From SAR324 cluster bacterium (GTDB lineage Bacteria; SAR324; NAC60-12), in NCBI GenBank assembly GCA_015232315.1, contig JADFZZ010000035.1:1-53577 (forward strand): a stretch of DNA of 53,577 bases. The letters are read 5' to 3'. The notes beneath the pieces were generated by a model. That model was given only the letters and a program-made list of their open reading frames with translations. It made no database searches and was not told where the DNA came from. Position 1 is the stretch's first letter, and each line of letters starts with the position of its first letter. Below, piece after piece: positions 41,748-52,600 of this stretch. A program made the translations under genes and the position numbers.

Positions 41748-44700
41748 ATGCAATTCCATTTTGATTTATTCATTCCCTATGGCATTCCTCCACTGCTGAG
41801 TGTGATTGTTGCCCTGTTTCTGGCATCTTTGACGATCAAAGCCGGAAAATACAACAGGGAAAATCAGTTATTCACTCTGTTCTGCCTGTTTCAAATGTTG
41901 GACAATCTTATGGGATTGCTCAACACGGTTCAGGTTTCATCGTCAGAATCTCTTGTGACCACCAGACTCGTTAGTCTGTTCTATATCTTCATCATTCCTG
42001 TCAGCATTCATCTCTTCCACACCATGCTACAAATTCAGAAACGAAAATGGCTGTTGCGGGGAAGTTATCTGCTCATTGGGGCAATGGCCCCCTTGACGCA
42101 AACGGCATGGTATATTCAGGAAAAACAAAAAGTATTTTATGGCTTTGTCGTTAAAACAGGCTTGGTCTATCAGATCATCTCCCTACTGGGGTTGATGACG
42201 CTGATATATTGTGGCTTGTTGCTGACCAGTGCGTTGCGGGCTGAGCAAAGCCCTGTGCAACGGAAAAAAATCCGGTTTATTTTCTGGGGGTTGTTCCTGA
42301 GCGGAATGCTCACGGTGATTGACGCCTTGTTAGACATTTCCGGTCATACGGTTTATCCGTTGGCAAATTTTGGTTTCATCCCACTGGGATTGATGGCCTA
42401 TGGACTACTGCGGCATGACCTGATGGAGATTGCCACCGAATGGTTTTCTCAGGGCTATCTTTCCAGAATTCTGGGTATTTTTGTCTGGTGGCCTCCCGTC
42501 GTCGCCTTCCTGTTTTATTGGCTGTCACCACCGGGAATTTTTTATCCGGACCTCATCGAACAGATCGTTCCCTATGGAATTCCTCAGATTATTTCTCTGT
42601 TGGTCTGCTATAGCCTGGCATCGTTCTGTTTTTTTCAGGGAAATTACCGGATGGACACCCTGCTGTTTGGCGCGCTTTGCTGGCTCTGGGGTGGCTTGAG
42701 TCTGGAGGTCACGCTGATACCACTGCTCGCAGACCCGCAATGGGCCTTGACTGTCAGTAGAATCGACCACTTTTTTCTGGTCAATCAATTGGGGATCTAT
42801 GCCGGATTTTTATATTACTTTGCGGGTGTGAATAAAAAATGGGTTTACCTGTTCACGATGGCAGGCCTCCTGTTCATGCCGTTCACCCTCACGGATTGGT
42901 ATTATCAGGGGGTCTATTCCTATGACTGGGGATTCTTTCCTGAAAAAAACATTCTGTTTGAGGTGTTCATTTTTGTGGCACTGTTTGAAGTGTTGTGGAC
43001 GATCCACACATTACTATCAAAAATCCTTGCCACCCAAGACCTTCAACAACGCAAATCATTCCTGTATTTTCTTGCTGGTGGAATCTTTTCGGCCGTGCTG
43101 AGTCTGACGGATGTTCCAGCCGTGTATGGTTGGGATTTTTATCCCCTCGGAAATTTCATGTTCCTGCCCACCCTGATCATGGCTGTTGGAATCTTCAGAT
43201 ACGATCTGATCAGGATCAGCCCCTACAGGAAAGAGCTGGCACTGCGTAAACTGGCACTGGTGATGCTGGCTCTGGTCTATGGCGCGTTGCTGTTGCTGGC
43301 ATGGAAAGGACTTGCCGGCCATTCCCTGAAGGAGATCCTGAAGGAAATTATTCCTTACAGGATGTTTTCGGTCCTGTCTCTGGGAATCTGCCTGTTTCTT
43401 TCCTTTGCGGCTCTTCGTGTGGGGCGACTTAAACAGGAACTGCTGTTATTCAGTTTATCCTGTGTATTATTAGCCCTGCTCTCGCTGGACCTGTTGCTTC
43501 TCGGCCTGGTCAATACGCCTGAACAAGCCCTGAAAATCATGCGAATTGATCATTTGTTCGTGGTGTTTATTCCATCGGTTTCATTGCATCTGACGCTCGT
43601 TCTGTCAGAGGTTTCCCGCCCCAAAACCCTGTTGCTGGCATACATGGTCAGCCTGTTGTTGTTGCCCTGGACCCAAACCGATTATTATTTTCAGGGGGTT
43701 CTGCATTATTACTGGGGGTTTATTGCTGAAAAAAATGTGGTCTTTGATGTTTTCGGAATTTTTATTGTGCTGGTTGGCGCACTGGACATTTATATTGTCT
43801 ATACCGGTTATCATCGCCTGACGGAGGCCTATAAAAAACGGCAATTGGGCTATTTCGGCTGGAGTCTCATCATCTTACTCCTTCTCAATCTGGGAAACAT
43901 GCCCGCAATGTATGGAATAGCCCTGTATCCTTTGGGCAATTTTACTTTTCTACCCATCCTCCTTCAGGGCTATGCACTGCTTCAACGCTATCAGGCGTCG
44001 GTCGTTCAGCTTTTAAGGAAGAGCCTTCACTTTGGAATTTTGCTGGGATTTGTTTCCGGTATCGCGGTTTTTCTTGGAAACTATTCGATTCCTGAACCGG
44101 TTATTATCATTGGACTCGTTTTCGGGTTTCGCATCCTGGATCGAATAGCCTTTCAATTGTTGAATCTTGTATTTCCCACGGAACGTCATTACTGGAAAAA
44201 AGTTTTGCAGGATATCAACATCAAGCTGTCGATTGCGCTGAATCAGCAAAGTGTGGAACAGACGGTGATCCCACACCTGCTTCATACGATGGAAAGCCGG
44301 AAATGCCGCCTGTTTTTTTCTGATAAACACGCGCTGTTTTTTCAGGGTACCAGCTACCTTCCGTTGAGCAGGGATCAGGATTATCGGCAGACAGGTTATT
44401 TCCCGGAGGATTCACTCAAAATCAATGCGGATCACCCGCTGGTGCAAATGCTGTATGAAGCCCAGGATCAAATCTCTTCAGATCAAATGGATGAATGGTG
44501 CAGGTCCCATGGCATTGTGCTGAATCCGGATGAAGGATTTTCAGCCAGTGTTCTGCTTCAACCTGTCTTTTTTCATGGCGCACTGATCTGTTTCATCACG
44601 CTTGAAGAAAAACAGAATGAACAACTCTATGCGGTAGAGGAGCAGGAATTTGTCAGAAATCTGGCCTCAAGTCTGGGTCCTGTCATTGAAAACATCCGCT

Positions 44701-47700
44701 TGATCGTGTCTTTGGAAGAACGGGTCCATGAACGCACCCAAAACCTGCAAAAGGCAAGGGACCAGTTGAGTCTGATCAATTCCATCAGCCAGAAAGTCGG
44801 ACTTGCTCTGAATTTAAAAGAAGCGTTCCATATTTTCATCACGGATGTGGTCCGTAGCCTGGAACGCGAGGCTTCCGGTTCCATTTTTCTGTATGACGAA
44901 GCTTCAGGAAAACTGGTTTATCTGGACAGCTATCAACTGGTGGCGGAAGTGGCCAAAACTTTTTCGATCAAGGTCAATCCGGAATCCTCCTATGCCTGGT
45001 TTGTTTTCCAGACGCAACAACCCGCACTAGTCCAGCAAAAACAGATTGTCAAATTTTTGACAGATGATTTTTTAAAAATGCATTGTGGCAAAATGCCTCT
45101 TGAGCAACTGATACTTCCCCTGGTTTCCTCTGGAAAAGTCGCAGGTCTCATCAATATTTCCCATTATGATTCGAATCGCCTGCTACAAATGGATGAGCAG
45201 TATTTTTTGCAGGGACTCGCCCGTAACCTGTCCCATCATTTTGACATGATCCTGCATGTGGAGGAACTTCAGGAACGGGAGCAGGAAATCGCTCACATCA
45301 ATCAGATCGCTCAAGCCGTCAATTCAACCCTGGCCCTGGATGAGGTTGTGCAGGTGGTATCAGAAGCACTGCAAAGTATTTTTGAGTTCAATCAGATTGG
45401 TATCTGGTTGGAAAATGAGGACCGTACCGCTTTGAAAGTGGCGTTCCATTATGGCGAAGCGCTCTCCAGAGAGACCTTTGATCAACTGCGGGAAATTGAA
45501 ATGCCACTGAAACCGTTTGCCAGCTACATTTGTGAAGTCTATCTGAAACGTTCGCCGGAATATTTTCCACAGATCACGGAGGAATTTCTGGGATATTTCT
45601 TTCCCAAAGACACACAAATCCAGAAAATCACCCAATCCATTGCCTATTTGCTCTATCCGCTGGAAGTTCACAACAAGGTGATTGGTGTGATTGCATTTGG
45701 TCATACCCATCAATTTTTCAATCTGAAAGAAGATGAAATTTATAAAATTCAACGCTATGTCACCCAGATCGCGACCGCGATTCACAATGCAAGACTTTAT
45801 GAAGAAACCCTTGAACATGAACGGCAAATTCAGATCGCACATCAGGAAATGAGTCATCTGAATGAAGTGCTGCAAACCGTCAATTCCACGCTGGATCTGA
45901 ATCAGGTTGAGCAAACCACACTCAAGGCGTTGGACGATCTGTTTGGTTTTGGCGCGCTTTGTATCAGTTTGATTGATTCGACGGCCACCAATCTTGTGTT
46001 TCTCAGACCTTATGGAAACAGGGTTCCCGAAGCCACCAAAGCCAGGTGGGAATCCATTAAAATTCCGTTGAATTCTGATAGCTTTGTCGCAAAAACCGTT
46101 CAATACAACAGTCCGAACTATATCCAGAACATCACACCGGAGTTGACTGAATTTTTCGATGTTCATGACCGCCAGCTTTATGACATTTACCCCTTTTGCT
46201 GGGTCTTGCTCATGCCCCTGGAGACACAACAGAAAGTGATCGGAACCATAGTGTTTGGTGATAATGAAAAACTCATTGAAATTTCCGAACAGGATTTGAA
46301 AAAAATCGGCTGGTATGTGGCCCAGATCGCCAATGCTTTGCAGAATGCCAGAATTTATGAAGACTCGCTCGAAAAACAATCCCAGATTGAAGCGGCCCGT
46401 CAGGAAATCCAGCACATGAATCAAGTGATTCAAATCGTCAATTCCACGCTGGATCTGGATGTGATCGTCAAACAAGTCATGAATATTTTACAGGAAATTT
46501 TTGAGTTCAATGGACTGGGAATTTCGCTGATGGACGATACCGGGGAAAATCTGGTGTTTCACGCGGCGTATCATGATGGCAGTTGGTCTGGTTTTGATGA
46601 AGAAAAATGGAAATCCGTTGTGATCCCGGTTACGTGCGAAAACAGTTTTTTTGTAAAAACCCTGTTCTACAATGATCCAAACTATATTTCCCCCATTACG
46701 CATGAACTTGTTGACTATTTTGAAGACCATGATCGTCAGCTCCAGGCTATTTTTCCCACAAAATCTGTTCTGTTTTGTCCTTTGAGTTTTCAGGGAAAAG
46801 CCATTGGTGTCATCAATTTTGGAAATGTGCACAAAACCTTTGATCTGACTGATGCGGATATTATGAGGATCCAGCAATATGTGAATCAAATCAGTAACGC
46901 GGTGCATAACGCGCAACAGTATGAAGCCCTGAAAACCACCAAAATCCAGTTGGTGGAAAGCGAAAAAATCGCGGCCATGACCCATACTTTTGAGAAATTT
47001 GTTCCGAAACAGTTTTTAAACCGTATTGCCCATGAAGGTCTGGAATCCATTGAATTGGGGAGAGCCGAAAGCGATACCATCACCATTCTGTTTTCTGATA
47101 TTCGAGCCTTCACTGAAATGTCTGAAACCATGAGCGCTCAGGAATTGATGAATTTTCTGAATGCTTATTTACAGCGCATGAGCGAACCCATTCATCAATA
47201 TGGCGGCTTTGTCGATAAATTTATCGGCGATGCCATCATGGCTCTGTTTGACTTTCCGGACAAAACAGACGCTGAGGAAGCTGAATGTGCGGTCAAGGCC
47301 GCCATTGCCATGCAGGAAACATTAAAAATCTATAATCAACATCGACAACAGTCCGGATACCCCCCTGTCGCTTCCGGTATTGGAATTCATTGTGGACCAG
47401 TCGTGATCGGAACGGTGGGTTCCAGAGACCGGATGGATTCGACCGTGATTGGCGATAATGTCAATCTGGCATCCCGTCTGGAAGGATTGACCAAATTTTA
47501 TGGAGTGGACATATTGATCAGCTCCGATGTTCTGGAATTGATCAGCGATCGAAATTTCATGCAATACAGGGAACTGGATTATGTGCGGGTGAAAGGCCGT
47601 AAAAATCCTGTCTCAATCTTTGAGGTTTACAACCACAATCAACCTCAGATTCAGTCCTTAAAGCGTGCTTCCGGCAAATATATCCTTCGAAGCCTGATTT

Positions 47701-47867
47701 CCCGGCAATTAAGCGACTGGAACAACACCGAACAACATTTAAGGAGAGCCCTTGAAGTCTACCCCGAAGACAGTGCCGCCCGATTTCTGCTGAAACAAAC
47801 TCATCTGTTGCAACAAAAAAATCTACCCGCAGATTGGGATGGCGCCATCAATCTGGATGAAAAGTAA
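41748..47867 (+). CDS. Giant sensor: three 7TM-like units, five GAF-like domains, class III adenylate cyclase
   Basis: The 2039-residue protein starts with three related membrane units at about 8-228, 273-495 and 534-745. Each begins 'I(V/I)PYxxP'-like and ends with 'YPLxNFxFxP', resembling the 7TM N-terminal region of some histidine kinases. Two more TM helices follow, to about 805. Five GAF-like domains come next, starting near 815, 1005, 1183, 1370 and 1556. The last three are close repeats with a period near 187 ('HINQ..', 'VNSTL' openings). A class III cyclase domain (about 1770-1965) has metal Asp in 'FSDIRAF' and 'KFIGDAIM', and 'VIGDNVNLASRLEG'. The Lys before FIGD favours ATP. A TPR-like tail ends the protein. 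Probable product: cAMP. Confidence 0.93.
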   Translation: MQFHFDLFIPYGIPPLLSVIVALFLASLTIKAGKYNRENQLFTLFCLFQMLDNLMGLLNTVQVSSSESLVTTRLVSLFYIFIIPVSIHLFHTMLQIQKRKWLLRGSYLLIGAMAPLTQTAWYIQEKQKVFYGFVVKTGLVYQIISLLGLMTLIYCGLLLTSALRAEQSPVQRKKIRFIFWGLFLSGMLTVIDALLDISGHTVYPLANFGFIPLGLMAYGLLRHDLMEIATEWFSQGYLSRILGIFVWWPPVVAFLFYWLSPPGIFYPDLIEQIVPYGIPQIISLLVCYSLASFCFFQGNYRMDTLLFGALCWLWGGLSLEVTLIPLLADPQWALTVSRIDHFFLVNQLGIYAGFLYYFAGVNKKWVYLFTMAGLLFMPFTLTDWYYQGVYSYDWGFFPEKNILFEVFIFVALFEVLWTIHTLLSKILATQDLQQRKSFLYFLAGGIFSAVLSLTDVPAVYGWDFYPLGNFMFLPTLIMAVGIFRYDLIRISPYRKELALRKLALVMLALVYGALLLLAWKGLAGHSLKEILKEIIPYRMFSVLSLGICLFLSFAALRVGRLKQELLLFSLSCVLLALLSLDLLLLGLVNTPEQALKIMRIDHLFVVFIPSVSLHLTLVLSEVSRPKTLLLAYMVSLLLLPWTQTDYYFQGVLHYYWGFIAEKNVVFDVFGIFIVLVGALDIYIVYTGYHRLTEAYKKRQLGYFGWSLIILLLLNLGNMPAMYGIALYPLGNFTFLPILLQGYALLQRYQASVVQLLRKSLHFGILLGFVSGIAVFLGNYSIPEPVIIIGLVFGFRILDRIAFQLLNLVFPTERHYWKKVLQDINIKLSIALNQQSVEQTVIPHLLHTMESRKCRLFFSDKHALFFQGTSYLPLSRDQDYRQTGYFPEDSLKINADHPLVQMLYEAQDQISSDQMDEWCRSHGIVLNPDEGFSASVLLQPVFFHGALICFITLEEKQNEQLYAVEEQEFVRNLASSLGPVIENIRLIVSLEERVHERTQNLQKARDQLSLINSISQKVGLALNLKEAFHIFITDVVRSLEREASGSIFLYDEASGKLVYLDSYQLVAEVAKTFSIKVNPESSYAWFVFQTQQPALVQQKQIVKFLTDDFLKMHCGKMPLEQLILPLVSSGKVAGLINISHYDSNRLLQMDEQYFLQGLARNLSHHFDMILHVEELQEREQEIAHINQIAQAVNSTLALDEVVQVVSEALQSIFEFNQIGIWLENEDRTALKVAFHYGEALSRETFDQLREIEMPLKPFASYICEVYLKRSPEYFPQITEEFLGYFFPKDTQIQKITQSIAYLLYPLEVHNKVIGVIAFGHTHQFFNLKEDEIYKIQRYVTQIATAIHNARLYEETLEHERQIQIAHQEMSHLNEVLQTVNSTLDLNQVEQTTLKALDDLFGFGALCISLIDSTATNLVFLRPYGNRVPEATKARWESIKIPLNSDSFVAKTVQYNSPNYIQNITPELTEFFDVHDRQLYDIYPFCWVLLMPLETQQKVIGTIVFGDNEKLIEISEQDLKKIGWYVAQIANALQNARIYEDSLEKQSQIEAARQEIQHMNQVIQIVNSTLDLDVIVKQVMNILQEIFEFNGLGISLMDDTGENLVFHAAYHDGSWSGFDEEKWKSVVIPVTCENSFFVKTLFYNDPNYISPITHELVDYFEDHDRQLQAIFPTKSVLFCPLSFQGKAIGVINFGNVHKTFDLTDADIMRIQQYVNQISNAVHNAQQYEALKTTKIQLVESEKIAAMTHTFEKFVPKQFLNRIAHEGLESIELGRAESDTITILFSDIRAFTEMSETMSAQELMNFLNAYLQRMSEPIHQYGGFVDKFIGDAIMALFDFPDKTDAEEAECAVKAAIAMQETLKIYNQHRQQSGYPPVASGIGIHCGPVVIGTVGSRDRMDSTVIGDNVNLASRLEGLTKFYGVDILISSDVLELISDRNFMQYRELDYVRVKGRKNPVSIFEVYNHNQPQIQSLKRASGKYILRSLISRQLSDWNNTEQHLRRALEVYPEDSAARFLLKQTHLLQQKNLPADWDGAINLDEK

Positions 47868-47991
47868 AGAACTCCATCAAAAAATTCTTTCCAAAATTCT
47901 TGTGACCCGTTACAGAAAATAAAATGAAAGCTGAAAGAACGCTTCTTTTTTTTCTGGTTCCCTACCTCTTGTGGGGAACCATCCTTAGCCC

Positions 47992-48208
47992 CAATGTCAT
48001 CAACTTAAGCATTCTGAATGGTGCTGAGTATTAATTCCCCCTTGGTTCAAGGGGGTTAGGGGGATGTAATTCTGAGCGTTAAATCCCCCATGCCCCCTTT
48101 GAAAAGGGGGATTCCCCGGCGAAGAACGCATTAAGTTGACGCCATTGGGTTACGTCCCGGGGGTGAAACAATCCGTGGAATGTCATCGGGACGTAACCCG
48201 ATGCTACC
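47992..48208. mobile_element. 156-bp MITE copy C joined to element 2 copy 3
   Basis: MITE copy C (47992-48147) has the same ends as copies A and B. It is directly joined at 48148 to an inverted copy of element 2 running to 48208 (ATGCTACC end). The junction is the same as at copy B. The 47868-48238 gap otherwise shows no gene. Confidence 0.85.
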
Positions 48209-48238
48209 ATCTTCGGACAAGTTGATTTTGGAGATTAT

Positions 48239-49666
48239 ATGGAAACCATCAAAAAATTTTTTCCGAAAAACATGTTATGGTTACCCGCTGTTCTGGTGGG
48301 AATTGTGGTTCTGGTTGTTCTGGTTAAAACAAAATCGGTTCCTGAACCAACGGCCACGCAGGAACGTGTCTGGAATGTACGGGTTTTCCCGGTTCCAGCG
48401 GTGTCGCTGATTCCCAAAGCAGTGGTTTATGGCATTGTAAAACCCGGAACCGTATGGAATGCGATTCCTGAGGTGAGCGGAAAAATAATAGAAAAAAATC
48501 CTGATTTGAAACAAGGCGCCTTCATCCCTAAAGATGAAGTGCTGATCAAGATTGACCCCACCCCTTACGAATTGCAGATCCGACAACGAAACGCGGATCT
48601 GCGAAACCTGGAAGCGCAACTCAAGGAATTGAATATTAACGAGGAAAACAGGAAAATTTCCCTTAAAATTGAACAACGTTCTCAGGAACTGGCTGAAAAA
48701 GACCTCACTCGTCTGCAAAGTCTGGCTAAAAAAGGTGTCAATAACCAGCAACAGGTGGATCAGCAGGAACGAAGCACACTGGCCCAAAGGCAGGTTGTAC
48801 AAAATCTGGTCAACACGCTGAGTACCATACCCACCCAGCGTGAATTGCTCCAGGCCAGAATTGATGCCTCGCAGGCGCAACTCGAAAGTGCCGAACGTGA
48901 TCTGAAACACACCGTAATGCGGATGCCGTTTCCCGGAAGAATCGCAACCGTCAAAGCCGAGTTGTTTCAATTTGTGGCTCAAGGTCAGTCCATTGCCACC
49001 ATTGACAGCATTGATATCGCGGAAATTGAAGCGCAACTTCCTATTGAAAAAGGCAGGTTCCTGATTCCACCCCAACAAATCACCAATCAAGCCCTCATGG
49101 CGCAAGACGCCCTTGAACAGAATTCAACTCAAACCCTCATGGCTCAAGACGCCCTTGAACAAAAGTCAACCATCAGCCCTCAACGTGCCGGACCTCAGGA
49201 ATTTGGCTGGACGGTGACAGTGAGTACCAAAAATGGCAATGCTCTGACTTCCTGGACCGGTCGGGTGGTGAGGGCCAGTGACGCACTGGATGCGCAGGCC
49301 CGAACGCTGGGACTCATCGTCGCGGTTGATAATCCTTATAAACCCAATGGTGGCCCGCCTTTATTTAAAAATGCCTTTGTTGAAGTGACCATCCTTGGCA
49401 AAGTCCGCCCGGATTCACTGGTGATTCCAAGATCCGCTCTCCATGGGGATACCGTCTATGTCATGAATCAGGAACAGCGCCTGGAAATCCGCAAGGTTCG
49501 ATTTGTGATCGCGCCCGATGATCTGGTGATTGTGGAAGAGGGACTCACGGCTGGCGAAATCATTGTGGCCTCTGCCCTTGGCTATGGTGTGGAAGGCATG
49601 AAACTCAATCCTGTCGAAGACACGGAACTTCTCACCAATCTGATCGCTCAGGCTGAAGGAAAGTGA
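48239..49666 (+). CDS. RND efflux adaptor (HlyD/MFP family)
   Basis: GGAG precedes ATG 48239. An N-terminal TM/signal ('MLWLPAVLVGIVVLVVLVK') is followed by an adaptor fold. The lipoyl half is 'VSGKIIEKNPDLKQGAFIPKDEVLIKIDP', then a long helical hairpin (about 100-215), the second lipoyl half 'RMPFPGRIATVKAELFQFVAQGQ', and a beta-barrel with 'SLVIPRSALHGD'. A 14-residue segment 'ALMAQDALEQ(N/K)ST' is repeated twice in tandem near residue 290. It is 7 bp from the RND pump gene. The tripartite partner TolC may be one of the two upstream genes. Substrate not known. Confidence 0.9.
   Translation: METIKKFFPKNMLWLPAVLVGIVVLVVLVKTKSVPEPTATQERVWNVRVFPVPAVSLIPKAVVYGIVKPGTVWNAIPEVSGKIIEKNPDLKQGAFIPKDEVLIKIDPTPYELQIRQRNADLRNLEAQLKELNINEENRKISLKIEQRSQELAEKDLTRLQSLAKKGVNNQQQVDQQERSTLAQRQVVQNLVNTLSTIPTQRELLQARIDASQAQLESAERDLKHTVMRMPFPGRIATVKAELFQFVAQGQSIATIDSIDIAEIEAQLPIEKGRFLIPPQQITNQALMAQDALEQNSTQTLMAQDALEQKSTISPQRAGPQEFGWTVTVSTKNGNALTSWTGRVVRASDALDAQARTLGLIVAVDNPYKPNGGPPLFKNAFVEVTILGKVRPDSLVIPRSALHGDTVYVMNQEQRLEIRKVRFVIAPDDLVIVEEGLTAGEIIVASALGYGVEGMKLNPVEDTELLTNLIAQAEGK
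49092..49170 (+). repeat. 42-bp tandem duplication inside the adaptor gene
   Basis: Near-identical units begin at 49092 and 49134 (CCCTCATGGC(G/T)CAAGACGCC...). The shift is exactly 42 bp, so the frame is kept and 14 residues are added. Confidence 0.85.
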
Positions 49667-49673
49667 GGCAACC

Positions 49674-52600
49674 ATGAAAACAGGATTGATTGAATTTTTC
49701 ACCAGACATCCGACAGCCGCCAATCTGTTGATGATTTTTTTTCTGCTACTGGGCGCGATGGCACTGCCTGAAATGAGGCGGGAAACGTTCCCTGATTTCA
49801 CGGTCGGGATAGTTCAGGTTTCAGTCGTGTATCCCGGAGCTTCGGCTGAAGATGTCGAAGCCGGCATCTGTCAACCGATTCAGGATGCGATTGATGGCAT
49901 CCGCAATGTTGCTGAATTGAAATGTGAATCACAGGAAAACATCGGCATTGCCCGTATTGAATGGAATGAATCCGGTAAATTTGATGAATTTGTGGAAGAC
50001 ATCAACACTGAAATAAATGCCCTTCAATCCTTTCCTGCCAACGCTGAAGATCCTGTCATCAAACGGCTCAACCGAACCGACCGGGTTGCCTCTCTGGCCT
50101 TGACAGGTCCCATGCCGCCGGCATCCCTGAAAGCCTATGCCGAAGACCTCAAGGATCGGTTGCAGCAAACAGGCATTTCACTGGTAGAGATTGACGGATT
50201 TTCTGACCATCAACTCAGAATTGAACTGTCACAGGATATGTTACAGAAACATAAATTGACGGTTGCCGATGTCGCCGGTGTGATCCAGCGACAAAGTGTG
50301 GATCTGCCTGTTGGCGGTCTTGAAACACGGGATCAGGAAATCACAGTCCGGTTTGCCGATCAACGTATGACTCCCGCTGAATTTGAATCACTCATCATTC
50401 TTGGCCGGGAATCAGGAGCGGAAATTCATCTCGGCGATTTGGCCACCATCACTGACCGCTTTGAGAAAGATGAAGTGAAGATCACTTTTGACGGCAAACG
50501 TGCCGCTTTGCTGCACATCAATAAAACCAAATCACAGGACTCTCTGGATATTGGCAATCAGTTGCTCCGGTTTTTAGAGGCAGAACGAAAGGTTTCTCCA
50601 CCGGGAATTGAATTACACATCACCGGGAATATGTTTTCAGTCGTGCAAGACCGGTTGAACATGCTGGTGAGCAATGGCTTTCAAGGGTTCCTTCTGGTGC
50701 TGTTGACGCTCTGGCTGTTTTTCAGTCTGCGGTTTGCGTTCTGGGTGGCCATGGGGTTGCCGGTTTCTTTCATGGGCACCTTCTTTGTGATGCAGGCCAT
50801 GGACATGAGCCTGAATATGTTCACCATGGTTGGATTGCTGATTGCGCTGGGTTTGCTGATGGATGATGCGATTGTGATTTCAGAAAACATCGCGTCCAGG
50901 CTGAAACAGGGAAAATCTGCCATCAATGCCGCAGTGGAAGGAGCGCGGGAAATGGGAATCGGCGTGTTTTCATCATTTTTAACCACTGTGAGTATTTTCG
51001 GGCCATTGATTTTTCTGGAAGGCAATATCGGAAAAGTGCTCAAAGTGATGCCGGTTGTTCTCATTGTCACCTTGCTGGTGAGTCTGATTGAAGGTTTTTT
51101 TATCCTGCCCAATCATTTGAGTCATTCCCTGGCACACATGGAAAATTTCACTCCGGGACGCTTCCGCGTGAAATTTGATGAAATGCTCGATAAGACACGT
51201 GAAGGCTTCGGGCGCTGGGTCGATGTTGTGATTGAATGGCGTTACCTGTTTCTGGGGGGAATGGTGGGAATTTTTTTAATTTCCATCGGCTTGCTGGCCG
51301 GGGGCATTGTAAAATTTACGGTGTTTCCTGATATGGAAGGCGACATCATGGAAGCCCGCATTCTGTTACCGCCGGGAACACCACTCACGCGCACAGAAAA
51401 AGTAGTGGATCAACTGGTGGTTGCCATGCATGAAATTGATAAAGAATTCACACCGCAACAACCCGAAGGACAATCCCTGGTGAAACACATCAGGGTGGAT
51501 TATAACCGGAATGCTGACGCCAACGAATCCGGTCCGCATGTGGCCACGGTCATTGTGGATTTGCTCAGTACCGACAGGCGAAACGCCCGATTGGATGATT
51601 TGTTCAAGGAATGGCGCGCCAGAACATCCTCGATCACCGATGTTTCCATCATCCAGTTCAAGGAAGCCAGCATTGGTCCCGCCGGATTGCCGATTGATAT
51701 TCAGCTCAAAGGCAATGACTACCAGCTTCTGAAACAGGCCTCACAGGCTGTGCAGGAATGGTTTCGGCAGTATGATGGCGTCGTGGACCTGACCGATGAT
51801 CTGCGACCGGGCAAACAGGAAATGCGGCTCAAACTCAAGGAAGGGGCTTTGGCGATGGGCTTTGATGCCAATACGATTGCCGGTCAGTTGCGAGCGTCGT
51901 TTCTTAATGCAAACGTGGGCAATGTTTATACCGGAGAAGAATCCTTTGAAATTGATGTTCGACTCCAACAATCCGACAAGGATAGTTTAAACGATCTGGA
52001 ATATTTCAATCTGATCAATCGGGCTGGCCAGTCGATTCCGTTACAAACGGTGGTGGAGATTCAATACCACCAGGGGTTTTCCAGACTGCAACGCGTGGAT
52101 CGTGTAAGAACGGTAACGATTCAGGGCGATCTGGATCTTTCAAAATTGAATACCGCGGAATTGCTGGGGCGTTTCCAGAAAGAATTTTTGCCTGAATTCC
52201 ATAAAAAATTCCCGGAAGTTTCAGTGCAGTTGGGTGGGGAATCCAAAGAAGGCGCCAAAACCCAAAAATCGATGCTACGAGCGTTCCTGATAGGTATTGC
52301 GGGAATTTTTATTATTCTCAGTTTCCAGTTCAAGAGCTATGTGGAACCGTTGATTGTGATGCTGGCGATTCCAATGGCCATGATTGGCGTGATTTTCGGA
52401 CACCTGCTCATGGGACTCAATATCGGCATGACCAGTCTGATGGGATTTGTGTCTCTGGCCGGAGTTGTCGTCAATGATTCCATTTTACTGGTGGAATTCC
52501 TGAAAATGCATATCGGCAACGGAGAACGGGTCTTTGATGCCGCAAGACAAGCCAGTAGGGATCGCTTTCGGGCCATCATGCTGACATCGCTCACCACCAT

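Noticed and set aside
45360-46475. 371-codon open frame on the minus strand
   Set aside because: It is antisense to the repeated GAF domains of the cyclase gene and shows only Phe/His/Asn-rich shadow composition.
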